Assembly (NCBI GenBank): GCA_009782825.1
Contig: WRII01000011.1
Location: 1 to 52,318, forward strand
Direction: 5' to 3'
Origin: Peptococcaceae bacterium
GTDB taxonomy: Bacteria > Bacillota > Desulfitobacteriia > Desulfitobacteriales > Syntrophobotulaceae
DNA: 52,318 nt
The notes beneath the pieces were generated by a model. That model made no database searches and was not told where the DNA came from. It saw only the letters and a program-made list of their open reading frames with translations. Made by a program: the position numbers and the translations under genes. Below are positions 40,708 through 49,550 of the stretch, piece by piece. Numbering within the stretch: the stretch's first letter is position 1; each line of letters starts with the position of its first letter.

Positions 40708-41679
40708 CTAGAGAATGACATGATTTGTGGAAATCCCTTTGAACAAATCCGCCGTCACCTTCTTAGCCGACCTCTCATCTATCTTCCAATAACTAATACC
40801 CTCCCTATCCGTCATAAAGCGACCCGGCAAAGTTGCCGACACCATATTTTCACTCTTAAAGTTTTCAGCAAGGCCGGCCAACTTCAGAATATCCGCATAT
40901 CTCAGATTTGTTTCCACCGCTTTGGTAACTTGAGGAATCAGCTGAGGCAATTTGCCAATATTTTCAGCTCGCAGCGCTTTCTTAGTTATCGCCATAATCA
41001 CCTTTTGCTGGCGAAAAGTCCGTGTGATGTCAGCAAAAGCATCATTACGAAAACGCGCATACTGCAAAGCCTTGGCGCCATCCAAACACTGCATTCCTTG
41101 CTCCAAGTCGATGTAACCATCCTCCTTATCTCCCGTCTCATAATACATTTTTTTCTCAACATAGATATCAATCCCGCCCAAGATATCAATGATATCTTTA
41201 AATCCCGCAAAATCCGTCTTTACATATCCATCAATTTTGGCCCCCGTAATAGTGCTGACAAGCTTCACTAACGCTTCCTCGCCCCGCAAAGAAACTACCG
41301 CGTTAATTTTGGTATGACCCAAAACCTCACTGTCCCGGGGAATAGACATCAAGGAAATAATCTTCGTATCCGGAGCCGCACTAACCAAAACAAGGCTATC
41401 CGCAAGCCCCGGATCATCACCCCTCATATCCATGCCAATCAGCAGAAACGTTATACGATTAGATAAATGAGCCGATATTTCGACCCCAGACGCGGGAGAA
41501 ATCTCTTCCTGCAGGCTCTGTGAGCTATGCGAATTCTCCCCGAACCCGTCCACAAAAGCCGCAGCCGCAGCCGCTCCCACCCCAGTCAATACAACTGCAA
41601 TCCCTAGCCAGAAGACAACAAGACCTTGTTTGAATGTATAGCGAGCGCCTCGGCTTTGCTCATCACGGTCTCCATTCAT
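40708..41679 (-). CDS. LytR-CpsA-Psr family protein
   Basis: LCP enzymes transfer glycopolymers such as teichoic acids from lipid carriers to peptidoglycan outside the membrane. A basic N-terminus and one membrane segment (QGLVVFWLGIAVVLTGVGAA) precede the catalytic domain, which has FLLIGMDMRGDD, SLMSIPRDSEVL, DFAGFKDIIDILGGIDIYVE, LDGAKALQYARFR and FRQQKVIMAITKKAL. Length 323 residues is typical. A close paralogue lies upstream (41871-43136). The stop lies in a stretch of CAGCAATCCGCAT-type short repeats. Confidence 0.93.
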   Translation of the reverse strand: MNGDRDEQSRGARYTFKQGLVVFWLGIAVVLTGVGAAAAAAFVDGFGENSHSSQSLQEEISPASGVEISAHLSNRITFLLIGMDMRGDDPGLADSLVLVSAAPDTKIISLMSIPRDSEVLGHTKINAVVSLRGEEALVKLVSTITGAKIDGYVKTDFAGFKDIIDILGGIDIYVEKKMYYETGDKEDGYIDLEQGMQCLDGAKALQYARFRNDAFADITRTFRQQKVIMAITKKALRAENIGKLPQLIPQVTKAVETNLRYADILKLAGLAENFKSENMVSATLPGRFMTDREGISYWKIDERSAKKVTADLFKGISTNHVIL

Positions 41680-41870
41680 ATTTTAACATAACTCCTCATC
41701 CCCATGGCATTTCAAATTATATTACCAATATACGCTCACTAAATCGAGTTAGGATCTATGTCCAACCCAATCCAGTATTATGATACTATTATGATATAGA
41801 GTGCGCTCTATTATTACATATTAGGAGAGGGTTCGTTCAAACCTTTATTGTGCCGCACCAGAACCCCCCT

Positions 41871-43136
41871 TTATTCTCCGCCGCCACCAGAACCGCCGTC
41901 GCCACCTCCAGAACCGCCATCGCCGCCGCCGCCAGAACCGCCATCGCCACCGCCGGAACCGCCGGAACCGCCAGAACCTCCGGAACCGCCAGAACCTCCG
42001 GAACCGCCGGAACCGCCACTTCCCGAATTGCCGCCGCCAGATGCTGGATCCGGCAGCGATCCTGACCAGCCCGAGTCTTGAGACGATGAATCTTGATTTG
42101 GATCGCGCGGCACTCCGTTGGACGGCGTAGAACCTGAAGACCTGCCGTTTTCAGTATCCAGGATAATACCCCCCAAGCCCAAAAAGACTTGATTCGTCGA
42201 AATCCCCTTGAACAAATTCGCCATGACCTTCTTGGCCTTCTCTTCGTCAACCTTCCAACGATAATTAGCATAATTCCCAGGCAAGGTCGCCGACACCATA
42301 TTTTCACTTTTAAAATTCTTCCCCATACCTGCCAGTTTCACCAATTCATTCATCTTCAGATTTGTATCCACCACGGTGTTGAATTGTATCATAAGCTGAG
42401 GAAGTTTGACGACACTCTCAGAACTCAAAGCTTTCCGAATCATCGCCATCATAACCTTCTGCTGACACACCGTTCTTTGGAGGTCTCCTGTAGGATAGTC
42501 GCGATAGCGCGCATATTGCAAAGCCTGATCCCCATTCAAACACTGCATGCCCTTCTCCAGGTCAATAACTCCGTCCGTCTTATCGCCCGTCTCCTTATAC
42601 ATTCTCTGTTCTACATAAATATCAATCCCGCCCAATATATCAATAACCTCTTTAAATCCCGCAAAATCAGTTTTCACATATCCATCAATTTCAACCCCCG
42701 TCATATCACTGACAATCTCCACCAATCCGTCTATACCATATTCAGGGTTTTTTACCACAGAATTGATCATGACCCCCTTTAGGACCAAAGTGTCCCTTGG
42801 TATGGACAGGATAGAAATAATACTCGTCTTCGGGTCGGCGCTAACCAAAAGAAGAGAATCCGTACGCCCCGGATCGTTCTCTTCAGGCCTGCTGTCCATC
42901 CCTGCCAAAAGAAAAGTCACACGAGCGGAAGCTTCGTCCGATGAGCCCCCCATGAACTCCGGCAGCCCATTCTCAATGATGTGATGAAAGGCCCCCACCG
43001 CCACAACCGTTACAATCCCAGCCGACAAGACAATAATGCCCATGATCAGGGCTGTTATCTTTAAGATTTTTTTAGCATTATGTTTCCGGGGCTTTGTAGA
43101 TTTTTTATGCGAACTGTCAGAATTACTGTTTAGCAT
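41871..43136 (-). CDS. LytR-CpsA-Psr family protein with Gly/Ser-rich C-terminal tail
   Basis: A paralogue of the gene at 40708. The N-terminus is basic (KKSTKPRKHNAKKILKI) with one membrane segment, then the LCP domain (FLLAGMDSRPEENDPGRTDS, SILSIPRDTLVLKG, DFAGFKEVIDILGGIDIYVE, LNGDQALQYARYRD). After residue 330 a tail follows, rich in Ser, Pro and Asp, then about 45 residues of GGSGGSGG and GDGGSGGG repeats to the end. The tail would reach into the cell wall. At the DNA level it is an imperfect 9-bp repeat. mecA lies upstream. Confidence 0.93.
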   Translation of the reverse strand: MLNSNSDSSHKKSTKPRKHNAKKILKITALIMGIIVLSAGIVTVVAVGAFHHIIENGLPEFMGGSSDEASARVTFLLAGMDSRPEENDPGRTDSLLLVSADPKTSIISILSIPRDTLVLKGVMINSVVKNPEYGIDGLVEIVSDMTGVEIDGYVKTDFAGFKEVIDILGGIDIYVEQRMYKETGDKTDGVIDLEKGMQCLNGDQALQYARYRDYPTGDLQRTVCQQKVMMAMIRKALSSESVVKLPQLMIQFNTVVDTNLKMNELVKLAGMGKNFKSENMVSATLPGNYANYRWKVDEEKAKKVMANLFKGISTNQVFLGLGGIILDTENGRSSGSTPSNGVPRDPNQDSSSQDSGWSGSLPDPASGGGNSGSGGSGGSGGSGGSGGSGGSGGSGGGDGGSGGGGDGGSGGGDGGSGGGGE

Positions 43137-43178
43137 ACGTCTGCCCTCTCTTCAAGTGATATCTGTCACGTCCAACCC

Positions 43179-43805
43179 TTATTTGGCGAAAGCCAGCTTT
43201 TCCAGAGCCTCTTTTGGAATCACACAGGCAGCATGTTCACGCAAAAACGCTACAGATGTCAAAATAGCTTCCCCATACTCATCTAAAATGGCCTCAGCCA
43301 GCTTCTTTTTACGGAGTCCCTTCATCGGACCCACAACAAGATAATACTCCCCTTCCAATTCATAAAGCATAGAGGACGTAGCAAGATCCGGCAATGCCTT
43401 GGTGGCATTGAAAACATCTTCCAGATCCTCGAACGCATACACCCATTCTTGATTTGGAGGAAACTTTGAATCCCCTTGCCCTTGTTGTGAAGACCGCGAA
43501 CGACTCCGCTTTTCCTCAACCTCCAAGGCATGCAAGACATTGTTCATCTCTTTATCGCCGTAGTCCTCCTGCTTGACGATCGTAATGGCAAATTCTTCAT
43601 CAGAGATCACAGTAACCTGCATCCAAAAAGGCTGATCTAAGCTGAAATCCACTTCCCCACGGGCCTTATAAATAAGTTCCCACAAGAATTGTTCCGTACG
43701 CGCTGTCTTATGGAAAAAATCCTGCAAGGAAATATCGCGATCCGCCAGCTCCGCAAAAGAAATAAAGATCCGGACCGTGTTGTCATTAACTTTGAGAATT
43801 CGCAT
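43179..43805 (-). CDS. mecA: MecA-type ClpC adaptor protein
   Basis: MecA adaptors deliver substrates such as ComK to the ClpCP protease in Bacillus and are also found in clostridia. The N-terminal domain (VNDNTVRIFISFAELADRDI, then FHKTARTEQFLWELI) is typical. A hydrophilic middle (KRSRSRSSQQGQGDS) is followed by the C-terminal domain (VYAFEDLEDVFNATKAL, SSMLYELEGEYYLVV). Length 208 residues fits. It lies between the LCP and flagellar genes on the same strand. Confidence 0.92.
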   Translation of the reverse strand: MRILKVNDNTVRIFISFAELADRDISLQDFFHKTARTEQFLWELIYKARGEVDFSLDQPFWMQVTVISDEEFAITIVKQEDYGDKEMNNVLHALEVEEKRSRSRSSQQGQGDSKFPPNQEWVYAFEDLEDVFNATKALPDLATSSMLYELEGEYYLVVGPMKGLRKKKLAEAILDEYGEAILTSVAFLREHAACVIPKEALEKLAFAK

Positions 43806-43950
43806 TACTCTTCACCCTCCTCTCCTTAACAAAGTTGAAACGATATCAACTACATAGTTAAGGCCCCTTTTATTATAACACATTCAGGCAAATAGCCAAT
43901 GCAAATCCCCATGAAAATTTTTTAAACTTTTTTAAACTTTTTTAATTTTT

Positions 43951-44718
43951 TTAAATTATTCTGCCCACCTCATTCACAGTTCTCTGCAAAATCTGATCAT
44001 TGGATTGTACCGCACGCTGATTCATGGAGAAAGCGCGGTTCGTTTCTATCATCTTGACCATTTGGCCCGCGATATCCACATTCGATTCCTCTACCAACCC
44101 CTGTTCGATTCTCGGACGGTCCCCCATCATTTCAGCAGCGGGCGCAGAAGACGTATACATGGTGGTACTCCCGACCCGAACCAGCGTATCCAACTGCACA
44201 GCCACAATTTTCAACTGGCCCAATTCAGCTCCCGTCGTATTATCTATGATACGCCCATCCGTGGTCACTGTAAAATCCTCCGGCACAGGTCCAATCGGCC
44301 TATCTCCGACCCCCAGAACCGGATTTCCTCCCACGGAACGCAAATATCCGCTGGGATCCCGCATAAAATGACCGTTGCGCGTATATGTCTGACCCGCGGG
44401 TGTACTCAACACAAAAAAACCATCCCCATTGATAGCCATATCCGTTCTATTCCCCGTTTCGCGCATCAACCCCGGAGACATCTTATAAGCCATATCCGCA
44501 ACATAAGCTCCTGTTCCCATAACTCCCAGAGCCGTCGACCGGGGTATTCCGTCAGGATGATCAATGCGCCTGGCCAAATGCTGGGGAAAAGACAGCCGGT
44601 GTTCGCTGACCTCCAGAAATCCGGGCGTCCGCAGATTTTCAATATTATCATCAATATTCTGCATGCGCTGAGTATTGACCATCATGCCTGCTCCGGCTGT
44701 ATAAAGTCCTCTTATCAT
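43951..44718 (-). CDS. Flagellar hook-basal body protein (FlgF/FlgG type)
   Basis: A rod protein exported through the flagellar type III apparatus. The N-terminal motif MIRGLYTAGAGMMVNTQRMQ and the C-terminal EESNVDIAGQMVKMIETNRA with QAVQSNDQILQ-like RAVQSNDQILQRTVNEVGRI are the family signatures. DMAINGDGFFVLSTPAGQTY lies in the centre. The usual ANVNTPG near residue 28 is replaced by ENLRTPGF. Length 255 residues suits FlgF or FlgG. T-rich repeated TTTTTTAAAC follows the stop. Confidence 0.9.
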   Translation of the reverse strand: MIRGLYTAGAGMMVNTQRMQNIDDNIENLRTPGFLEVSEHRLSFPQHLARRIDHPDGIPRSTALGVMGTGAYVADMAYKMSPGLMRETGNRTDMAINGDGFFVLSTPAGQTYTRNGHFMRDPSGYLRSVGGNPVLGVGDRPIGPVPEDFTVTTDGRIIDNTTGAELGQLKIVAVQLDTLVRVGSTTMYTSSAPAAEMMGDRPRIEQGLVEESNVDIAGQMVKMIETNRAFSMNQRAVQSNDQILQRTVNEVGRII

Positions 44719-44750
44719 AAAAATCCTCCTTAGGGACTGTTACTAAATAA

Positions 44751-45155
44751 CTATGTCGCATAGGTTTGCCGGTATATATTCAAGTATGAGGTCATAGCCC
44801 GGCTCAAGTACATATACGTATACGTATTCTCAGCCAACCGCGTCATCTCCACATCGGGATCCACATTATTGTTATCATTGCGCGTTGACGTGCTTTTGTC
44901 CTGATAAATAAGATTAGACTGCAACGAAGCTCCCTGCAAATGCGCGTCATGGCTCTCACGCAAAGCCAGCAGCCCATTGTTCCCCATAGCCTGATTGAGC
45001 AAGGCTTCAAAATTGAGATCCGACCTTTTAAAGTTCGGCGTATCTATATTCGCTATATTATGCTGAAGCACCTTCGTCCGCAAGCTGGAATAATCCAACC
45101 CCCGCTCCAGGGAGTTCACAATCGGCATATCAAACCTGAATAAATCCAAAATCAC
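44751..45155 (-). CDS. flgB: Flagellar basal-body rod protein FlgB
   Basis: FlgB is the proximal rod subunit. LRTKVLQHNIANIDTPNFKR is the family N-terminal motif. DVEMTRLAENTYTYMYLSRA is the C-terminal one. Length 134 residues is typical. GTG 45155 is preceded by AGGAGG, which lies in the last codons of the gene upstream, so translation is coupled; ATG 45128 is an alternative without a good site. FlgC and FliE, the usual partners, are not in the window. Confidence 0.93.
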   Translation of the reverse strand: MILDLFRFDMPIVNSLERGLDYSSLRTKVLQHNIANIDTPNFKRSDLNFEALLNQAMGNNGLLALRESHDAHLQGASLQSNLIYQDKSTSTRNDNNNVDPDVEMTRLAENTYTYMYLSRAMTSYLNIYRQTYAT

Positions 45156-45947
45156 TCACCCTCCTTGTCCTCGCATTGTCACAGCCGTCTGCAGCATTTC
45201 ATCCTGAGTCCTGATGCTGCGCGATTTCGTCTGATACGCGCGCTGCACAGCGATCATATCCACCATATTGCCGGTCAGATCTACATTGGACATTTCCAAT
45301 CTGCCCGAAACAAGCGATCCTATTCCCTCTGTGCCGGGCCGCTGCAGTGTCATAACTCCGGATTGAGCCGTGGGCAGAAAAAGTCCGCCGCCTATTTGCT
45401 GCAAAGCCTGTTCGTTAGCAAAGCGCGCCAGCTGAACCTGCCCCAAAACAACCCCTTGATCAATCACACCTTGGGTGTTCACGTCAGCCGTAATTGTGCC
45501 ATCGGGGCCAATGACCACATTTGTTGCTCCCACGGGCGCCGTAACCGCCGGTTCAAAAAGCATCCCTGTGAACGTTACCAAGTTTCTATTCTGATCAATG
45601 GTAAAATGCCCGACACGGGTATACGCCAACTCACCGTTGGCTAACCGCACTTGAAAGAACCCATCACCGCTGATCGCCACATCAAGAGTGCTTCCTGTAT
45701 CTTCCGTAGCCCCCGGATTCATGTTCATCCGCATTCCCGTATAAAGAGGTCCCAAAGTCCCCGTGCCGCCTAAAACAACAGGGCGGCCATACAGGGCGTT
45801 ATTTAAGCTGCGATCCTGAAAATCATAGGACTCTTCAAAAGATCTGAGCTGCTCTTTGAATCCGCGGGTATTGACATTGGCAATATTATTACCGATCAGG
45901 TCGAGTTTTGTCTGCAGCGATTTCAGATATGCTGATGAAATATGCAT
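45156..45947 (-). CDS. flgG: Flagellar hook-basal body protein (FlgG type)
   Basis: A 263-residue rod protein. MHISSAYLKSLQTKLDLIGN with NIANVNTRGFKEQLRSF at the start, VAISGDGFFQVRLANGELAY in the centre and EMSNVDLTGNMVDMIAVQRA near the end are clear family motifs. It resembles FlgG more than FlgF because of its intact ANVNT motif, but the choice is uncertain. ATG 45947 follows GGGGAT; the longer frame is not supported. Its stop is one base before the flgB start. Confidence 0.85.
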   Translation of the reverse strand: MHISSAYLKSLQTKLDLIGNNIANVNTRGFKEQLRSFEESYDFQDRSLNNALYGRPVVLGGTGTLGPLYTGMRMNMNPGATEDTGSTLDVAISGDGFFQVRLANGELAYTRVGHFTIDQNRNLVTFTGMLFEPAVTAPVGATNVVIGPDGTITADVNTQGVIDQGVVLGQVQLARFANEQALQQIGGGLFLPTAQSGVMTLQRPGTEGIGSLVSGRLEMSNVDLTGNMVDMIAVQRAYQTKSRSIRTQDEMLQTAVTMRGQGG

Positions 45948-45987
45948 GTTTATATCCCCAGCCTTTCCCTGCGCCATGATTTTATAC

Positions 45988-46080
45988 TAACGCGGGCTTT
46001 GCCCGCAAGTGGTCAGTGATCAGTGGTCAGTATTGGATTTTCTTGTTTTTTGTTGACGCTTCGCATCTGTAAGTTACTAA
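45988..46080 (+). repeat. Dispersed repeat element, copy 4
   Basis: 93 bp reading TAACGCGGGCTTTGCCCGC at the left and GACGCTTCGCATCTGTAAG toward the right, in the same orientation as copy 2 and nearly identical to it. It lies upstream of the flgG-type gene, splitting the flagellar cluster. Confidence 0.9.
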
Positions 46081-46095
46081 GGGACTAAAATAAAC

Positions 46096-46121
46096 AGAGG
46101 CCCTCTGATCAGAGGACCTCT
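46096..46121 (-). terminator. Terminator-like palindrome after the hook gene
   Basis: AGAGG-C-CCTCTGATCAGAGG-A-CCTCT is a palindrome with one mismatched pair, followed on the minus strand by GTTTATTTTAG. It lies 220 bases after the hook gene stop and could separate hook and rod transcripts. Confidence 0.6.
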
Positions 46122-46190
46122 CATCATTTTCCTCCGTGACCCCTCTTCCGTGAGAGACTAAGCACTTCCTCCGTGAATAAGTCTTCATTA

Positions 46191-46230
46191 TATCTTATCT
46201 TATCTTATCTTATCTTATCTTATCTTATCT
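46191..46230. repeat. (TATCT)8 microsatellite
   Basis: Eight perfect copies of a five-base unit in the 263-base non-coding gap between the hook gene and the palindrome. It is not in a coding frame, so length changes would affect only spacing. Confidence 0.95.
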
Positions 46231-46343
46231 TAATCTTAAGAATAAATTTATCTTACTCATAAAAGTGTCACCCAAATCTCTGTTAATATGCGTGACAATT
46301 TAAGTTTATCATTTATTTCACATTTCGCATTTGACTTGAATTT

Positions 46344-47249
46344 TTAACGTTTCAGGTCAATCAGCTCCTGCAACAGAGAGTCGGAAACTGTGATGACGCG
46401 GGAGTTGGCTTGGAAGCCGCGCTGGGTTACAATCATGTCGGTGAATTCCTGAGCCAGTTCCACGTTAGACATTTCCAAGGCTCCCGGAATAATCGTACCA
46501 AGGCCATCTTCGCCGGGCTTGCCAACTTGAGGAATACCCGAGTTGTTGGATTGGGTGTAGAAGTTGTTGCCCACTGACATAAGACCTCCTGGATTGGCAA
46601 AGTTTGTCAATGCCACTGTAAACAACTGTTCCGTAATGGACTGAGTGCCGTCTCCATAGATTCCGGTGACCACACCTTTTTTATCGATTGTGAACCCGGA
46701 AAGGGTGAACCCAGCTTCTGTTGGATGTGCCATCCCGACACTGAGATTGATCGGGCCGGGACTCGCACCCCAGGCCGGCGGCACAATGGCGACGCCCGTT
46801 CCCTGGAACGCGCTGTTAGCGAAGCCTTGCACAAGGCCTCCTGTGGCTGGCTCAACCAGGTTGCCGTCACGGTCAAAGTCAAAGTTCCCTGTGCGGGTGT
46901 AGAAGATATCGCTGCCCAAACGTACAGAGAAAAATCCGTCATCTTGGATCATCAAGTCTGTCGCTTTTCCTGTATTCTGGGAAGCGCCCTGATTCATAAT
47001 GCGGTCGATGGAGGCAATGCTCATCCCCAAGCCGACTTGTATCGGATTGGTGCCCCCGAATGTGGGCGGGGTGTTGAGACGGTCAGGCGCGGACGCGCCG
47101 CTCAAAGTCTGGCTGAGCATGGTCGCGAACGATGTTCTGCTGCGTTTATAACCGATTGTATTAACGTTCGCAATATTGTTTCCGATAACATCCATAGCTG
47201 TCTGGTGATTTCTCAGGCCTGTCACGGCAGAGTACATTGAACGCATCAT
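46344..47249 (-). CDS. flgE: Flagellar hook protein FlgE (short form)
   Basis: The protein has 302 residues. MMRSMYSAVTGLRNHQTAMD, then GNNIANVNTIGYKRSRTSFA, is the FlgE N-terminus, and GALEMSNVELAQEFTDMIVT with QRGFQANSRVITVSDSLLQE is the C-terminus. Hook proteins are usually longer because of outer domains; this one lacks most of that middle region, though FlgE is supported by its place next to flgD and fliK. ATG 47249 has GGGAGG nine bases upstream; the longer frame is not needed. Confidence 0.9.
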   Translation of the reverse strand: MMRSMYSAVTGLRNHQTAMDVIGNNIANVNTIGYKRSRTSFATMLSQTLSGASAPDRLNTPPTFGGTNPIQVGLGMSIASIDRIMNQGASQNTGKATDLMIQDDGFFSVRLGSDIFYTRTGNFDFDRDGNLVEPATGGLVQGFANSAFQGTGVAIVPPAWGASPGPINLSVGMAHPTEAGFTLSGFTIDKKGVVTGIYGDGTQSITEQLFTVALTNFANPGGLMSVGNNFYTQSNNSGIPQVGKPGEDGLGTIIPGALEMSNVELAQEFTDMIVTQRGFQANSRVITVSDSLLQELIDLKR

Positions 47250-47439
47250 AAGAGTATTCCTCCCAAGGTTTTTATTTTTTGAGGTGAACTTAGTGTTCAA
47301 AAAAATAACTTTTTGCGCGAGGTTATTTGTGTGTTTGTTAAATTTCTCTCTTGCCTTATTATCATCGAATACAGAATCTTATTTCTTGAGGGACTTTCTT
47401 CTCAATATTCATAGCATTATTCATGGCATTTTTTTCAAT

Positions 47440-47919
47440 TTAATCAATACTAACGCTGTCACGATTCTGCTCCCGGATTTCTTTGACACCATCAATAGGA
47501 AGTTCCTCATCGCCAATTTTGAGTGTCAGAAGTCCATTTTTCATGTGCACAGAGCTGACGATGCCCGAGATTTCCCGCTCTGTCCCATCCACATCATAAA
47601 TAATTCCTGTAACCTCTTTGCCAATCATCGAAGATCCTTGAGTCATCAAAGATTGATTCAGCATAAGCGCCAAGCCAATTTTAAGATCCCAAATAGAATC
47701 GACCATATTGTTCATCTGCTCCAAAGAGCTAAATTGCGCCAGCTGAGCAATGGATTCCGTCTCTGACATGGGCGACAAAGGATCCTGATTGGCCATTTGC
47801 GCTACCATCAGTCTCAGGAAGGCATCTCTGCCCAACCCTTGCATAGCACTTGAGGTGGAGTTCGCGGATCCTGCATCTCCAAAACCATATAAGCCTCCAA
47901 AAAAATTAACTCCGTCCAC
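47440..47919 (-). CDS. flgD: Flagellar hook assembly protein FlgD
   Basis: FlgD forms the cap under which hook subunits assemble. GRDAFLRLMVAQMANQDPLS with MSETESIAQLAQFSSLEQMN is the family motif. The C-terminal half (SSMIGKEVTGIIYDVDGTER) is shorter than in enteric FlgD, as is usual in Firmicutes. GTG 47919 has GAAGGAG eight bases upstream and is preferred over ATG 47940, which has no site. It lies between fliK and flgE, the order seen in many Firmicutes. Confidence 0.94.
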   Translation of the reverse strand: MDGVNFFGGLYGFGDAGSANSTSSAMQGLGRDAFLRLMVAQMANQDPLSPMSETESIAQLAQFSSLEQMNNMVDSIWDLKIGLALMLNQSLMTQGSSMIGKEVTGIIYDVDGTEREISGIVSSVHMKNGLLTLKIGDEELPIDGVKEIREQNRDSVSID

Positions 47920-47994
47920 ACTTTTCACTCCTTCATTCAAAAATTTTTCTATTTTTCAAGTCCACTTTTTTCTTTCTCGCCAGTCCCTTAGGGG

Positions 47995-49311
47995 CTAAAT
48001 CCAAAAATCGACTGTGTCTTGAAGTCCGTCCCTCTCAAAGAGTATTCCCCGATTGTCCCTATTCTCTGCATGTTCATTTTCGGTAAATCTATTTTCATTA
48101 AGATAATTTTCTTCAGATTGATCTTCATGAGACTGCCCTTCATCAGAGTGCCCTTCAGCGAGCTGAGTGTCAGCCTTAAAGGCGCTCTCCTCCCGAAAAG
48201 CTTCTTTAAACGACTGCTGTGCCTGGGCCTGATCCCCAAAATCCATCTCCACATTCGCGTCGATACCCGCATCTCTGAGATTTTGTTTCAAGTCCTGCAT
48301 CTGATTTTGGAGCAATTGTCCGGTTCCCATTTCTGAAGCCCTGATCGTCACATAAATCTGCCCGTCTTCCATGCGCATGAGCAGATCAAGCTTTCCCAAT
48401 TCTTGGGGGTGAAGCCTGAGGGTCATCTCTTTAATTTCCTGAGGCTGCAGATGTGCCCCCTGTTGAATGGCCTGAATTACTTGAGGCGCCAAAGAAGACG
48501 GCGTTGGGAGAGAAGCTGCTCCCGCCACTGCATGAGGCATGATCTCTAAATTTTGGCCTGTCATCATACCCATAGAACTTGTCTCCCCTTTGCATGGCTC
48601 GCCAACCGCATTCAAGGGCAGTGTTTTTACAGTAAATTTCTCTGTCACAGCAATCTCCGGGCGACTTGGCGTCTCACTCTTCAAATTCATGTGACCGCCC
48701 AATTCCCGCATAAGTCTGGAAACAGAATCTTGCTGCGGCTTTTCAGGGAGCTGATACCGTTCAGCTGATCCCATGTTCATCTGCCATGTTTGCGAATATC
48801 CCATTTCTTTTTTCAGGGCAAGAGTGTCATTGCCGATTTTGGGCGCCCTCTCAATTTTTAGATTCTCCAATGTCAAATCGTCCGCTAAATTGGCAATCCC
48901 ATTAGCTATTTGAGCATTCTCCGGGCTTGACCGGGCATAAGCTGTCAAATTCCCTGGATTCATCTTTAGATCTCCATTTACATCCCAGCCATTTATTCCT
49001 GATCCTAGGCCAGCCATCCACATCATATCGTTTCGACTTGTGGATATTTCCTTCTGAAAGTTGGAGGATATCAGGCTCAGCTGGTCTGTTGGCACATTCT
49101 CATTTCCAGTTTCAATAAGATGGGGATTCGTATCTGCAGACAGATCCGGAAAACCTCCTTCATTTGTCTCCGGCTGCGTTTGCTGGGCCACATTTCCGAT
49201 AACGTCGGCAAACGCTACATAATCAGGATTTGACTTCTGCGTCAGTATATCCTGAGAACAGCGTTTTCCCTTCGTCTCTGTTTGCGGCGCCATGGCATCC
49301 ATGACAACCAT
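47995..49311 (-). CDS. fliK: Flagellar hook-length control protein FliK
   Basis: FliK measures hook length and switches export specificity. The C-terminal Flg_hook domain is clear (LQPQEIKEMTLRLHPQELGK, LDLLMRMEDGQIYVTIRASE, LLQNQMQDLKQNLRDAGIDA). The long N-terminal part is Gln/Asn/Ser rich and poorly conserved, as in the family. A Glu/Asn/His rich tail follows (SEENYLNENRFTENEHAEN). ATG 49311 has GGAGGTGAG seven bases upstream; the longer open frame to 49416 adds only KDKD-type repeats and lacks a good site. AT-rich ATT repeats fill 49441-49550 upstream. Confidence 0.9.
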   Translation of the reverse strand: MVVMDAMAPQTETKGKRCSQDILTQKSNPDYVAFADVIGNVAQQTQPETNEGGFPDLSADTNPHLIETGNENVPTDQLSLISSNFQKEISTSRNDMMWMAGLGSGINGWDVNGDLKMNPGNLTAYARSSPENAQIANGIANLADDLTLENLKIERAPKIGNDTLALKKEMGYSQTWQMNMGSAERYQLPEKPQQDSVSRLMRELGGHMNLKSETPSRPEIAVTEKFTVKTLPLNAVGEPCKGETSSMGMMTGQNLEIMPHAVAGAASLPTPSSLAPQVIQAIQQGAHLQPQEIKEMTLRLHPQELGKLDLLMRMEDGQIYVTIRASEMGTGQLLQNQMQDLKQNLRDAGIDANVEMDFGDQAQAQQSFKEAFREESAFKADTQLAEGHSDEGQSHEDQSEENYLNENRFTENEHAENRDNRGILFERDGLQDTVDFWI

Positions 49312-49550
49312 CGGCTCACCTCCAACAGAATTTTGTCTTGTTTGTTTAACTCTGTCTTTATCTTTATCTCTGTCTTTATCTTTATCTTTGCTTTTTTTGT
49401 ATCGACACATCATCACAAAAACTTGAGAGGAAATTCTCAGCAGCTTGGTGACGATTTATTTATGATGATTTATGATTATTATTATTCATTATTATTCATT
49501 ATTATTATTTATGATTTGATTCTGCTGCAATTTGATTCTACTGCAAAAAG

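Noticed and set aside
41848-42081. Proline-rich plus-strand frames (PPEPPEPP)
   Set aside because: They are reverse readings of the Gly-Ser repeat tail of the LCP gene.
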